Shown here in pieces: positions 36,022 to 43,707 of a stretch of 64,000 bases of DNA. The DNA is from DASPWW01 sp963841715 (GTDB lineage: Bacteria > Actinomycetota > Thermoleophilia > Solirubrobacterales > 70-9): the NCBI GenBank assembly GCA_963841715.1, contig CAWJDP010000002.1:186001-250000 (forward strand), written 5' to 3'. Numbering within the stretch: the stretch's first letter is position 1; the number at the start of each line of letters is the position of its first letter. The notes under the pieces were generated by a model, which saw only the letters and a program-made list of their open reading frames with translations, was not told the origin of the DNA and did not search any database. The translations under genes and the position numbers were made by a program.

Positions 36022-37761
36022 CTAGCCGCCGAACTGGCTCGAGAGCACGTTGGCGGCGATTGGGGCTGCGACCTCGCCGCCGTCGCCGTTCGCGTTCACG
36101 ACCATCACCGCGACGACGTACTTCGGCGCCCCGGCCGGCGCGAATGACGTGAACCAGGCGTCCAGCTTCTGATTCTCGGTCGCGGCCCCGGTCGCACCAG
36201 TGCTTGTGGGCGAGGTGGTCTTCGGCCCCAGCTCCGCGGTGCCCGTCTTGCCGGCCACCTGGACCCCGGAGAGCTGAGCATGGATCCCGGTGCCGTTGTT
36301 GACCACGTCGATCATCAGGTCGCGGATCGTGCCCGCGGTCTGCGGCGAGGTGACCTTGACCGGCTTCGCCGTCGTCTTCAGGCCCGCGTCTGTGACCAGC
36401 GGCGTCGGGCTGCGGACGCCCTTCGCGGCGATCGTCTGCGCGATCGACGCGAGCTCGAGCGGCGTCGCGAGCACCTCTCCCTGGCCGATCGCGCTCACCG
36501 CGAGATCGAGGTCGGTGGGGATGTCCTTCGGGATCGTGCTCTGCGGGGGCTGAACGGCCGCCGCCGACGGGTCGTAGAGCGTCGGATTGGAGTTGAACCC
36601 GTATGCCTCCGCGGTCGAGACGAGCTTGTCCGAGCCGATCTTCGGCCCTAGTGGGGCGAAGACGGAGTTGCACGACTCAGCGAACGCCTCCGTGAACGTC
36701 CCTCCGCAGGACTCGTTGTGGGCGTTGGCGACTTCGCGGCCGTCGACCGTCGTCGAGCTCTGGATCGGGAACGAGTCGTGGAGGCTCACCGCCCCGTTGT
36801 CGAGGGCTGCCGTCGTCGTCACGATCTTGAACGTCGACCCCGGGGGCTGGGGGGCGGAGAACGCGATCCCCGCGAGGCCGAGTACGGAGCCGTTCTGGGC
36901 GTTCAGCACAGCGACGCCGCCGTAGGTGTTGCCGAGCGCGGTCACCGCGTCGCTTTGGATGCTGGGATCGATCGTCGTGTGGACGGGGGTGCCGTCGGTT
37001 GGACTGCTCGTCGCGATCGTTCGCGACTTGTTGCCTCGCTGGGCGAGCAGCTCCCCGCCGGGCTTGCCGGCGAGGCGCGTGTTGAATGCCTTCTCGAGCC
37101 CGCTCGTCCCGGCCGACGTTCCCTTCGGGAACCCGAGCCTGTCGAGTCCGCGCTCCTGCTTCGCGTGCGGGAGGCCGACCTCGCCGACCACGGCGGAGGC
37201 TCCGGTGGCGACCGTGCGCGAGTCGGCGCTCCCGCTGGCCAGTGACGAGCCGTTGTTGGCGAGAATCGCCGCCCGCTTCGGCACGTTCATCCGCCGGGCG
37301 AGCTGCTCGCCCGGGTTGAGGCTTGGGAAGACGAGGTTCGGGGCCCACCCGAGCTTGTTGCCGTCGACCGGGAGGTTGACCTTCCCCGCGAGCTCGCCGA
37401 ACGCGTTTGTGCGGATCGTGACCGGGACCGTGACGACGTCTCGCCCGTTGAGAGAGTGCGGCCCGTCGGGCGCTCCGTGGGTGATCGAGGTGATCGTCGC
37501 GGTCGTCTCGGCGGCCTTGTACAGCTCCTCGAACCGCTTCAGCGGATACTGGCGAGCCGCGTCGTCGCTGAGCTCCTCGTGCATCGCTGAGAAGTTCTGC
37601 ACCGTCCACGCGGTCGCGAACCGGTCCGCGGCGTCGGTGACCGGCCTCTTCGCGCCGATCACGAGCCCGACGATGAACGCCGCGAGCGCGAGTGTGGCCA
37701 GCGGGAGAAAGCGGGTCAGAAGTCGGCGGCGGCGCGCCGCCGCGGGACTAATTGGGCTCAA
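36022..37761 (-). CDS. Penicillin-binding protein 2-type transpeptidase
   Basis: Peptidoglycan cross-linking enzyme of 579 residues anchored by one N-terminal helix (FLPLATLALAAFIVGLVIG). An NTF2-like domain as in MecA follows (about residues 42-140), then a linker domain and the transpeptidase domain. Active-site motifs are complete: S309-TFK, S363-CN and K505-TG. The only suitable start is TTG 37761, which has no clear ribosome-binding site; a 25-codon open frame runs across it (37748-37825). The gene is divergent from the MarP-like protease. No glycosyltransferase domain is present, so it is a monofunctional class B enzyme. Confidence 0.88.
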   Translation of the reverse strand: MSPISPAAARRRRLLTRFLPLATLALAAFIVGLVIGAKRPVTDAADRFATAWTVQNFSAMHEELSDDAARQYPLKRFEELYKAAETTATITSITHGAPDGPHSLNGRDVVTVPVTIRTNAFGELAGKVNLPVDGNKLGWAPNLVFPSLNPGEQLARRMNVPKRAAILANNGSSLASGSADSRTVATGASAVVGEVGLPHAKQERGLDRLGFPKGTSAGTSGLEKAFNTRLAGKPGGELLAQRGNKSRTIATSSPTDGTPVHTTIDPSIQSDAVTALGNTYGGVAVLNAQNGSVLGLAGIAFSAPQPPGSTFKIVTTTAALDNGAVSLHDSFPIQSSTTVDGREVANAHNESCGGTFTEAFAESCNSVFAPLGPKIGSDKLVSTAEAYGFNSNPTLYDPSAAAVQPPQSTIPKDIPTDLDLAVSAIGQGEVLATPLELASIAQTIAAKGVRSPTPLVTDAGLKTTAKPVKVTSPQTAGTIRDLMIDVVNNGTGIHAQLSGVQVAGKTGTAELGPKTTSPTSTGATGAATENQKLDAWFTSFAPAGAPKYVVAVMVVNANGDGGEVAAPIAANVLSSQFGG

Positions 37762-37825
37762 TCGCCAGAGATTTCAGTAGCTTTGCGACCAGCTCCTGCG
37801 TGGACGCGGGACCCTCCGTTGGCAC
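37748..37825 (-). CDS. Possible 25-codon leaderless upstream frame overlapping the PBP start
   Basis: The frame starts at GTG 37825 and reads VPTEGPASTQELVAKLLKSL, then five more residues to TAG at 37748-37750, 11 bases past the PBP TTG. A TAGTGT box (37832-37837) ends 6 bases before the GTG, as in other leaderless genes here. The PBP start itself lacks a ribosome-binding site, so translation through this frame could deliver ribosomes to it. I cannot exclude chance; a frame of this length is common. Confidence 0.35.
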   Translation of the reverse strand: MPTEGPASTQELVAKLLKSLAIEPN

Positions 37826-37831
37826 GCCAGA

Positions 37832-37837
37832 ACACTA
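37832..37837 (-). promoter_or_regulatory. -10 box upstream of the short frame and PBP gene
   Basis: On the minus strand this reads TAGTGT, 6 bases before GTG 37825 and 70 bases before the PBP start. It is the best promoter candidate I see for the PBP gene. Confidence 0.35.
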
Positions 37838-37892
37838 GCCAGTCGCCAGGATCGGGCCCGCCAGGTCGAGGTCCAGGCAAGCGCGTTATCAG

Positions 37893-39038
37893 TTGACCGG
37901 GCTCGATTGGATCATCGTCGTATTCGTCACCGCGATGGCGGTGCTCGGCTATCAGCAGGGGCTGATCGTCGGCGCGCTGTCGCTCGCCGGGTTCGTCGGC
38001 GGAGCGGCGCTAGGCTCGCGGGTCGGCCCGCTGCTGCTCGAGCAGGGATCGCGCTCGCCGTACGCGCCGCTCTCGGCGCTGATCGGGGGACTCGTGATCG
38101 GCGGCGTCGCGGCGCTGGCCCTCGAGGGCATTGCGCTCGCGCTCCGCGGTCGCATCGTCCACGGCGAGGCGCTCACGATTGCCGATGGCACCGGCGGCGC
38201 GCTCCTGCTCGGTGCCCTCGCGTTCGTTCTCGCGTGGATCTTCGGTGCCGTCGCCCTCCACACACCGGGTGCGGGGGAGCTGCGCGGAGCCGTTCAGCGC
38301 TCGACGATCCTCAACCGCCTCAACGACACGCTGCCGCCGTCGGGCCCACTGCTGAACGTCCTCAACCGAATCGACCCGACGCCGTCGATAGCCGGACCGG
38401 GGGCGAGGGTGGGGCCGCCGAACGCCGCGATAGCGAGCGACCCCGAGGTCAAGGCCGATGCCGGGAGCGTCGTCCGCGTCCTCGGCACGGCGTGCGGCCT
38501 CGGCGTCTCGGGCTCAGGCTGGATCGCCGCCCCGGGGCTCGTCGTCACCAACGCCCATGTGGTCGCCGGGGAGTCCGACACCACGGTCACGCCTCCCGGC
38601 GGGCTCGCCCTCGACGCCAAGCCCGTTCACTACGACACCCGTAACGACCTCGCGCTGCTGCGGGTCGACGGGCTCGATGCCCCGGCGCTTCGCCTCGCGG
38701 CACCGCGCCCGGGCGCCGACGCGGCGGTCCTCGGCTATCCGGAGAACGGGCCCTACCACGTCTCCGCGGCGAGGCTCGGCGACACCCGGGACGTCGTCAG
38801 CGACGACTCCTACGGCCAGGGGCCGGTGCGCCGGAGGATGACCTCGTTCCGCGGCAACGTGCGCAGCGGCAACTCCGGCGGGCCCGTCGTCGGGACCGAC
38901 GGCCGCGTGCTGACGACCGTGTTCGCGTCCGCGGTAGGCGAGAAGCCTCCGAGCGGGCTCGGGGTCCCGGACTCGATCGTCGGGCGGGCGCTCGCCTCCG
39001 TCGGGGGCACCGTCAGCACCGGGCCGTGCGCCCGCTAG
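37893..39038 (+). CDS. MarP-like membrane serine protease (CvpA + trypsin-like)
   Basis: Protein of 381 residues. Four membrane helices of the CvpA/colicin V type cover about residues 5-125, and a chymotrypsin-like protease domain follows. The triad is His222 (VTNAHVVAG), Asp252 (TRNDLALL) and Ser328 (SGNSGGPV). Cys201 and Cys379 could form a disulfide as in Mycobacterium tuberculosis MarP, which guards the envelope against acid and processes a peptidoglycan hydrolase. The start is TTG 37893. It is divergent from a PBP gene, consistent with an envelope role. Confidence 0.85.
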   Translation: MTGLDWIIVVFVTAMAVLGYQQGLIVGALSLAGFVGGAALGSRVGPLLLEQGSRSPYAPLSALIGGLVIGGVAALALEGIALALRGRIVHGEALTIADGTGGALLLGALAFVLAWIFGAVALHTPGAGELRGAVQRSTILNRLNDTLPPSGPLLNVLNRIDPTPSIAGPGARVGPPNAAIASDPEVKADAGSVVRVLGTACGLGVSGSGWIAAPGLVVTNAHVVAGESDTTVTPPGGLALDAKPVHYDTRNDLALLRVDGLDAPALRLAAPRPGADAAVLGYPENGPYHVSAARLGDTRDVVSDDSYGQGPVRRRMTSFRGNVRSGNSGGPVVGTDGRVLTTVFASAVGEKPPSGLGVPDSIVGRALASVGGTVSTGPCAR

Positions 39039-39133
39039 CCCGCACCCAATCCCGTCAGCGCACCTGGCCCGACCTCGCGCTCAGGTACTCTGAATCCAGC
39101 GTGGAGGAGGCGACGTCGTCGGTCGAGGGCGCC

Positions 39134-39493
39134 ATGAAGGCGCGGATTAACGGGCGCGAGTCGGTCGTCGTCTGCCCGCACTTTCATGCTGCGGTCGAGC
39201 TGATCGGCAAGCGCTGGACGGGGGCGATCCTGTGCGCGCTCGTCGAGCGCCGGCACTACTACGCCGAGCTTGCGGCGGCGATCCCGAACCTGTCCGACCG
39301 CCTGCTCTCGAGCCGGCTGCGCGAGCTCGAGGCCGAGGGCGTCGTCGAGCGCTCGGTCGAGGAGGGCGCACCCGCCCGGGTCTCGTACTCGCTGACGGAC
39401 AAGGGCGAGGCGCTCGGCCCCGCGATCCGCGAGCTGCGCGACTGGGCGCGATGCTGGAACGGCGACGGCGCGCCCAGCCCCAGAGCTCAGTAG
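39134..39493 (+). CDS. HxlR-family transcriptional regulator
   Basis: Winged-helix DNA-binding protein of 119 residues. The family signature starts at CPHFHAAVELIGKRWTGAIL and continues through FxxL-like YYAELAAAIPNLSDRLLSSRLRELEAEG and the wing (RVSYSLTDKGEAL). HxlR proteins respond to aldehydes, oxidants or quinones. Here Cys15 precedes the domain, as in redox-sensing members. I chose ATG 39134 (GAGGGC just upstream). GTG 39101, 9 bases after a TACTCT box (39086-39091), would give a leaderless version 11 residues longer. Confidence 0.83.
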   Translation: MKARINGRESVVVCPHFHAAVELIGKRWTGAILCALVERRHYYAELAAAIPNLSDRLLSSRLRELEAEGVVERSVEEGAPARVSYSLTDKGEALGPAIRELRDWARCWNGDGAPSPRAQ

Positions 39494-39499
39494 CCGGAC

Positions 39500-40222
39500 C
39501 TAGCCGCCCAGGATCGAGCCCAGGGCGCCCTTCGCGCCTCCGCTGCCACCCGCGGCGGCGCCGAGGACGCGGCCCTCGGACGGCTGGATCAGCAGCCAGC
39601 CGTTGCCCGAGAACGCGATCTGCACGCTCTCGCCGGAGCCGCGGCCGATCATTGTCTTCAGGCCGACGTCGGTCTTGATCGAGGTCGAGATGCCGCTCGA
39701 CCATGTGATCGCGGCCTGCGGGTCGGCGAAGGTCTGTTCGCCGTCGAGCTCGAGCATCACCGGGGGGCCGTCGGAGACGAGCGCGACCCAGCCCGTGCCC
39801 TTGAGCTCCATGTTGTAGAGCCCGCCGCCGAGCATCCCAGAGACGCCCTCGACGCGCTTGATGTCCCAGTCGATGTCGCTGTCGAACGCGAGCACGTTGG
39901 CGCCGTTCGCCGTGATCGAGTCGTTATCGAGCTGGAACAGCTGCACGTCCTGGGCCATTTCGGCGAGGAAGACCTCGCCCTTGCCCGAAATCTTCATCAG
40001 CGTCGTGCCCTCGCTCGTGACCGCCTTCTTGACCATCCGCGACATCCCGCCCGATCCTGCATGCTCGAAGCTGACATCGCCCTGGTAGGCGACCATCGAC
40101 CCGAGCTTCGCCTGGATCGTCACATCGGACAGCTCAACCTTGAGCAGCTTGGAGTTCTGGAGCGTGAACGCGTCCTTGCCCTCGGTCTCCTTGAACTGGC
40201 TCAGAGCCTGCTCGACGGCCAT
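39500..40222 (-). CDS. AIM24 family protein
   Basis: Protein of 240 residues made largely of beta strands in two repeats, with a Gly-rich end (GAAAGGSGGAKGALGSILGG). It carries the family's KLGSMVAYQGDVSFEHAG segment, the EVFLAEMAQDVQLFQLD strand pair, and NMELKGTGWVALVSDG. Members (related to yeast Aim24/TIGR00266 proteins) have no known biochemical role. A good ribosome-binding site (AGGAGG, 8 bases upstream) supports ATG 40222. It lies six bases from the convergent HxlR gene. Confidence 0.85.
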   Translation of the reverse strand: MAVEQALSQFKETEGKDAFTLQNSKLLKVELSDVTIQAKLGSMVAYQGDVSFEHAGSGGMSRMVKKAVTSEGTTLMKISGKGEVFLAEMAQDVQLFQLDNDSITANGANVLAFDSDIDWDIKRVEGVSGMLGGGLYNMELKGTGWVALVSDGPPVMLELDGEQTFADPQAAITWSSGISTSIKTDVGLKTMIGRGSGESVQIAFSGNGWLLIQPSEGRVLGAAAGGSGGAKGALGSILGG

Positions 40223-40330
40223 GTTCCGATCCTCCTGTGTCAGGTGTCGAGTGCGGGGCAGCGCAGCTTAGACCCTCACCTACGGATAAGCTTGCCGCGG
40301 ACGACCCGGGTACGGGGCGGCTGAGGGCTG

Positions 40331-40660
40331 GTGGCGAAACTGGAAATCGAGACCCAGAACACCGAGGGCATGGATCGAATTGCCCTGCGCGGCGAGCTGG
40401 ACATTTCGACTGCGACCGAGCTCGAGAGCCGACTTGAGCCGTTGATCAACGGAGACGGCGGCGACGTCGTCCTCGACCTCCGCGAGCTTGAGTTCATCGA
40501 CTCCTCGGGAGTTCGCGTTCTGGTTCTGGCCGCGCGCCGCTTCGACGCCGCCGGGCGCCACCTCGCACTCGTGCGCGGGCCCGAGGAGGTCGACCGGGTG
40601 TTGCGGCTGACCGGGGTCGACGAGCGGATCGAGGTCCGCGACGCGCCCGCGAACTCCTAG
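40331..40660 (+). CDS. STAS-domain anti-sigma factor antagonist (RsbV/SpoIIAA-like)
   Basis: Protein of 109 residues consisting of one STAS domain. The conserved phosphorylation loop is FIDSSGVRVL with Ser58/Ser59. In this family the unphosphorylated form binds the anti-sigma kinase and frees a sigma factor of the sigma-B/F type. The start is GTG 40331 after CTGAGGG. Its stop shares the CTAG palindrome with the stop of the convergent phosphatase-kinase gene, which is the natural partner. A sigma factor gene is not in the window. Confidence 0.88.
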   Translation: MAKLEIETQNTEGMDRIALRGELDISTATELESRLEPLINGDGGDVVLDLRELEFIDSSGVRVLVLAARRFDAAGRHLALVRGPEEVDRVLRLTGVDERIEVRDAPANS

Positions 40661-43008
40661 CCCGTTTCCCGCTCCCGGTCCATCTCCAGCCACACGCAGG
40701 TCAGCCCTCCGTCCTCGAGCACCCCCCAGCGGTCGGACAGCTGGTCGACGAAGTAGAGGCCCCAGCCGCCGCTTCCGTCCGGGGCCGGGTGGACCCGTGG
40801 CTCGAAGCCCGGCCCACCGTCGGTCATCTCGACGCGGACTCGATCCTCGTGGGCGAAGATCTGGAGCCACATCGGCCCGCCGGAGTCGACCGGGCGCGCG
40901 TAGCGAATACTGTTCGTGACGAGCTCGCTTACGAGCAGCAGGAGGTCGGCGAACATCCCCTCGTCGACGTCGGGACGAAGCCCGGCGAGCACCCCGCGCG
41001 CTCTTGAGACGCTCTCGGGCTCGGGCGGGACGCGAAGCCGGATCGCGGGGTCGCGTCCGACCGAGATCCGGAGCGCTTCGTCCCTCGACACGGGGCCGTT
41101 CGCCCGCTCCACCGTCTTGCCGTCGCCGGGGGCGTCGCCGGTCCCGGTCATTCTCATGACGAGGATCGCGACGTCGTCTCGCTGACGCGCGCCCTCGAGC
41201 GACAGCGCCTCGTCCTCGACCCGCTGCGCGATCTGCTCCGCGCTCTGACCGGCGCAGTCGCGCAGGACGCGCGCGAGGTCGTCCTGCGAGAGGACCCGCT
41301 GGGGCGCGCCGGCGTCGGTGACCCCATCGGTGTAGAAGATCACCGCGTCGTTCGGGGCGAGCTCGACGGTTCGGCTCGCGAGCTCCAGGCGCGGAAACAG
41401 GCCGAGCGCGGCGCCCGCGGAGTCGAGCGCCTCGACCTCCCCGTCGGCGTGCAGCAGCAGCGCCGGCGGATGCCCCGCGCAGGTGATCGTCAGCGTCGGT
41501 GTGGTCTCGCCGAGCTCGAGTCGCCCGTAGGTGACGGTGCAGAAGCGCGCGTCGGTGCGCTGGCGGAGCAGCGCCTCGTTGAGCTGGCGCAGCCGGCGGA
41601 CCGGACCCGTCGGGTCGACGCCGCCGCTGATCTCGATCTCCTCGGGTCGCGGCTGAATCGCGAACGCCCGCAGGCTGTAGCGCGCGAGCGCCGTCACCGC
41701 GGCGGCCTCGGGGCCCTTTCCGCAGACGTCGCCCATAACCAGCGCCCACGCCCCGTCGCTGACCTGGAACACGTCGTAGAAGTCGCCGCCGACCTCGTTC
41801 AGCTCGCCGGCGGCGCGGAAGCGCGTCGCGAGCTCAACCCCGGGCAGCTCCGGCAGCGTCGGCGGAAGCAGACCCTCCTGAAGCGTGCGGGCGATGTAGG
41901 TGCGCTCCTTGTACAGACGTGAGTTCTCGATCGCGCTTGCGGCGCGGCGCGCGAGCTCGAGCGCGAGCTCGACGTCCTCGTCGTCATAGGTCGGCCCGCT
42001 GTCGCCGGCTGCGAACGAGAGCGCGCCGGCGATTCGGTCACGGATCGCGATCGGGACGACGATCGCCGAGTCAAAGCCCATCCGCCGGAGTCCGTCGAGG
42101 TGGCGATCGTCCGTGGCGACCGCTTCGCGAAGCTGGTCGGAGACCTCCGGGTAGAGGACCGGCTCGCCGGAGCCGATCGCCCTCATCACACCCTCGGTCT
42201 GCCCACGCTCGACCGGGTACGCCTCGGCGAGCTCCCAACCGAGCCGCTCCTTCTCGGCGTCGACGTGGGCGACGGCCAGCCGCTCGACCCGGCCCGCGTC
42301 GTCGACGATGTCGATCGCGCACCAGTCGGCCATCTCGGGCACCGTAATCCGCGCGATGTCCCCGAGCGTCTCCTCGTAGTCGAGCGAGGCGTTGAGGATC
42401 TCGCTGCTCCGCGCGAGCAACCGCTGGCGTTGCTCGGCGCGGCGCGCCTCGGTGTGAAGACGCGCGTTGTCGAGCGCGACCGCCGCGCGGCGCCCGAGCT
42501 CCGCGAGCATGTCGAGGTCCTCCTCGACGTAGTTGCTGCCGCCGTCGCCGAGGCGGAGGACCGACAGCGCCCCGAGGATCCGGCCGCGCGCGCTGAGTGG
42601 AACCACGAGCGCCGAGCTGTAGCGCAGCCGATGCATCAGCTCGAGGTGCTCGTCGCTCTCCGCGATCTCGCGCATGATCTCGTCGGTCAGCTCGGCGAGC
42701 AGCGCGGGCTGGCCGGTGCGAATCACCTTCGCGACCGGGTGGACGCCGTCGGGATCGACCGGGAACCGCTGACGCATGCTCCCGAGTTCGCGTGCGGCCG
42801 CGGGATCCTCGCCGGCGACGGCGATCTTCGTGATCGTTCCGTCGTCGTTGAGCATGTCGACGACGCTCAGCTCCCCGAGCGTGGGGACGGCGCGCGAGAC
42901 GACGTTCTGCATCGTCTCGTTCGGATCCAGCGAGGCGTCGAGGAGCGCGGTCGACTCGACCAGGAACTGCTGGCGCTCAGACTCGAATATTTCCGACGTG
43001 GTCTCCAT
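40657..43008 (-). CDS. GAF-GAF-PP2C phosphatase-HATPase kinase fusion (RsbU-RsbW type)
   Basis: Signalling protein of 783 residues. Two GAF sensor domains (about 15-185 and 195-370) precede a SpoIIE/RsbU phosphatase domain (about 380-620) with GGDFYDVF, VMGDVCGKG, FYTDGVTDA and QRDDVAILV metal motifs. The C-terminal HATPase (about 645-783) has LLVSELVTNSIRYA, MTDGGPGF and GWGLYFVDQLSDRWG, like the RsbW/SpoIIAB anti-sigma kinases. One chain therefore holds both the phosphatase and the kinase acting on a STAS protein, and one is encoded convergently next door. A sigma-B-like promoter lies 68-94 bases upstream. Ligands of the GAF domains are unknown. Confidence 0.9.
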   Translation of the reverse strand: METTSEIFESERQQFLVESTALLDASLDPNETMQNVVSRAVPTLGELSVVDMLNDDGTITKIAVAGEDPAAARELGSMRQRFPVDPDGVHPVAKVIRTGQPALLAELTDEIMREIAESDEHLELMHRLRYSSALVVPLSARGRILGALSVLRLGDGGSNYVEEDLDMLAELGRRAAVALDNARLHTEARRAEQRQRLLARSSEILNASLDYEETLGDIARITVPEMADWCAIDIVDDAGRVERLAVAHVDAEKERLGWELAEAYPVERGQTEGVMRAIGSGEPVLYPEVSDQLREAVATDDRHLDGLRRMGFDSAIVVPIAIRDRIAGALSFAAGDSGPTYDDEDVELALELARRAASAIENSRLYKERTYIARTLQEGLLPPTLPELPGVELATRFRAAGELNEVGGDFYDVFQVSDGAWALVMGDVCGKGPEAAAVTALARYSLRAFAIQPRPEEIEISGGVDPTGPVRRLRQLNEALLRQRTDARFCTVTYGRLELGETTPTLTITCAGHPPALLLHADGEVEALDSAGAALGLFPRLELASRTVELAPNDAVIFYTDGVTDAGAPQRVLSQDDLARVLRDCAGQSAEQIAQRVEDEALSLEGARQRDDVAILVMRMTGTGDAPGDGKTVERANGPVSRDEALRISVGRDPAIRLRVPPEPESVSRARGVLAGLRPDVDEGMFADLLLLVSELVTNSIRYARPVDSGGPMWLQIFAHEDRVRVEMTDGGPGFEPRVHPAPDGSGGWGLYFVDQLSDRWGVLEDGGLTCVWLEMDRERETG

Positions 43009-43075
43009 GCTCCGGGCCCCGCCTGGATCCCTTGCTCTTCACCCGTGTTCCAACTCGCCTGGAGGGTAGTGATGC

Positions 43076-43102
43076 ATACCCGCCCACGCCCGAGACTTAA
43101 CC
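43076..43102 (-). promoter_or_regulatory. Sigma-B/sigma-F-like promoter
   Basis: On the minus strand GGTTAA (43102-43097), a 15-base spacer and GGGTAT (43081-43076) match the stress-sigma consensus GTTTAA-N13-15-GGGTAT with one change. Transcription would start near 43069 and give a leader of about 60 bases before ATG 43008. The downstream gene is an RsbU-RsbW fusion, so the sigma factor it controls may in turn drive its expression. Confidence 0.65.
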
Positions 43103-43131
43103 AGACGGGCGAGGAGCGCGTGCAGCTCCGG

Positions 43132-43707
43132 CTACCACTCGCGCGGATTGCCCGGCGGGATCCTGTCGCGGACGAGCTCGGCCTCGACGACGTCCACCGG
43201 AGGGCCGCCCGTCGTGGCGCGATAGAGCCGCCGCTGCTCCTCGCCGAGGGACGCGAACGCGGAGTCGACGGTGCCCGCGTAGGAGGCGAGGACGACGGCG
43301 CCGTGGGGCGGGCTGGGGGCGAAGTGCTCGGCGCGGGCCGTGTACGTGACGACGCGCTCGATGCCCTCGGGGAGCTCGACGTTCGCGCTCACGTCGACGC
43401 GGTCGTAGCGCATCTCCCTGACGTCGAGTCGCGCGAGCTCCTCGTCGGTGAGCTCGATCAGGACGCCGTTCGGCGCCAGCCCGTCGTCGTCCGAAGGCTC
43501 GAGGTTGAGGCCGAGGACGTGGCCGGGGATTGTCCCGTCGGCGAGCGCGAACGTCTTCTCGCAGCGCTCGTTGTCGCGGTACTGCGACCACCGGCGGCGC
43601 CAGCCGTGTAGCCGCACCGGGCCTAGAGGCCGTACCTCTCGCCCGACGGTGCGCCCGGCGCTCGCGGCGCTGACCAGTGACGCGTAGCCGAACACGGCAA
43701 CGCTCAC
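43132..43707 (-). CDS. Gamma-glutamylcyclotransferase-like protein
   Basis: Protein of 191 residues with the GGCT/AIG2-like fold. The substrate-binding opening is VAVFGYASLVS, close to the FGYGSL of the family. Later come LHGWRRRWS, GHVLGLNLEPS, GVLIELTDEELARLDVRE and a YTARAEHFAPSPP segment. The conserved acid that acts in catalysis is probably in LIELTDEEL, but this is not certain. I chose GTG 43707, which overlaps the AddA-like stop by four bases. Its link to DNA repair is probably only operon position. Confidence 0.72.
   Translation of the reverse strand: MSVAVFGYASLVSAASAGRTVGREVRPLGPVRLHGWRRRWSQYRDNERCEKTFALADGTIPGHVLGLNLEPSDDDGLAPNGVLIELTDEELARLDVREMRYDRVDVSANVELPEGIERVVTYTARAEHFAPSPPHGAVVLASYAGTVDSAFASLGEEQRRLYRATTGGPPVDVVEAELVRDRIPPGNPREW

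Noticed and set aside
40287..40313. Sigma-B-like promoter before the STAS gene
   Set aside because: GGGTAC is present at 40308-40313, but no GTTT-like -35 lies 13-16 bases upstream.
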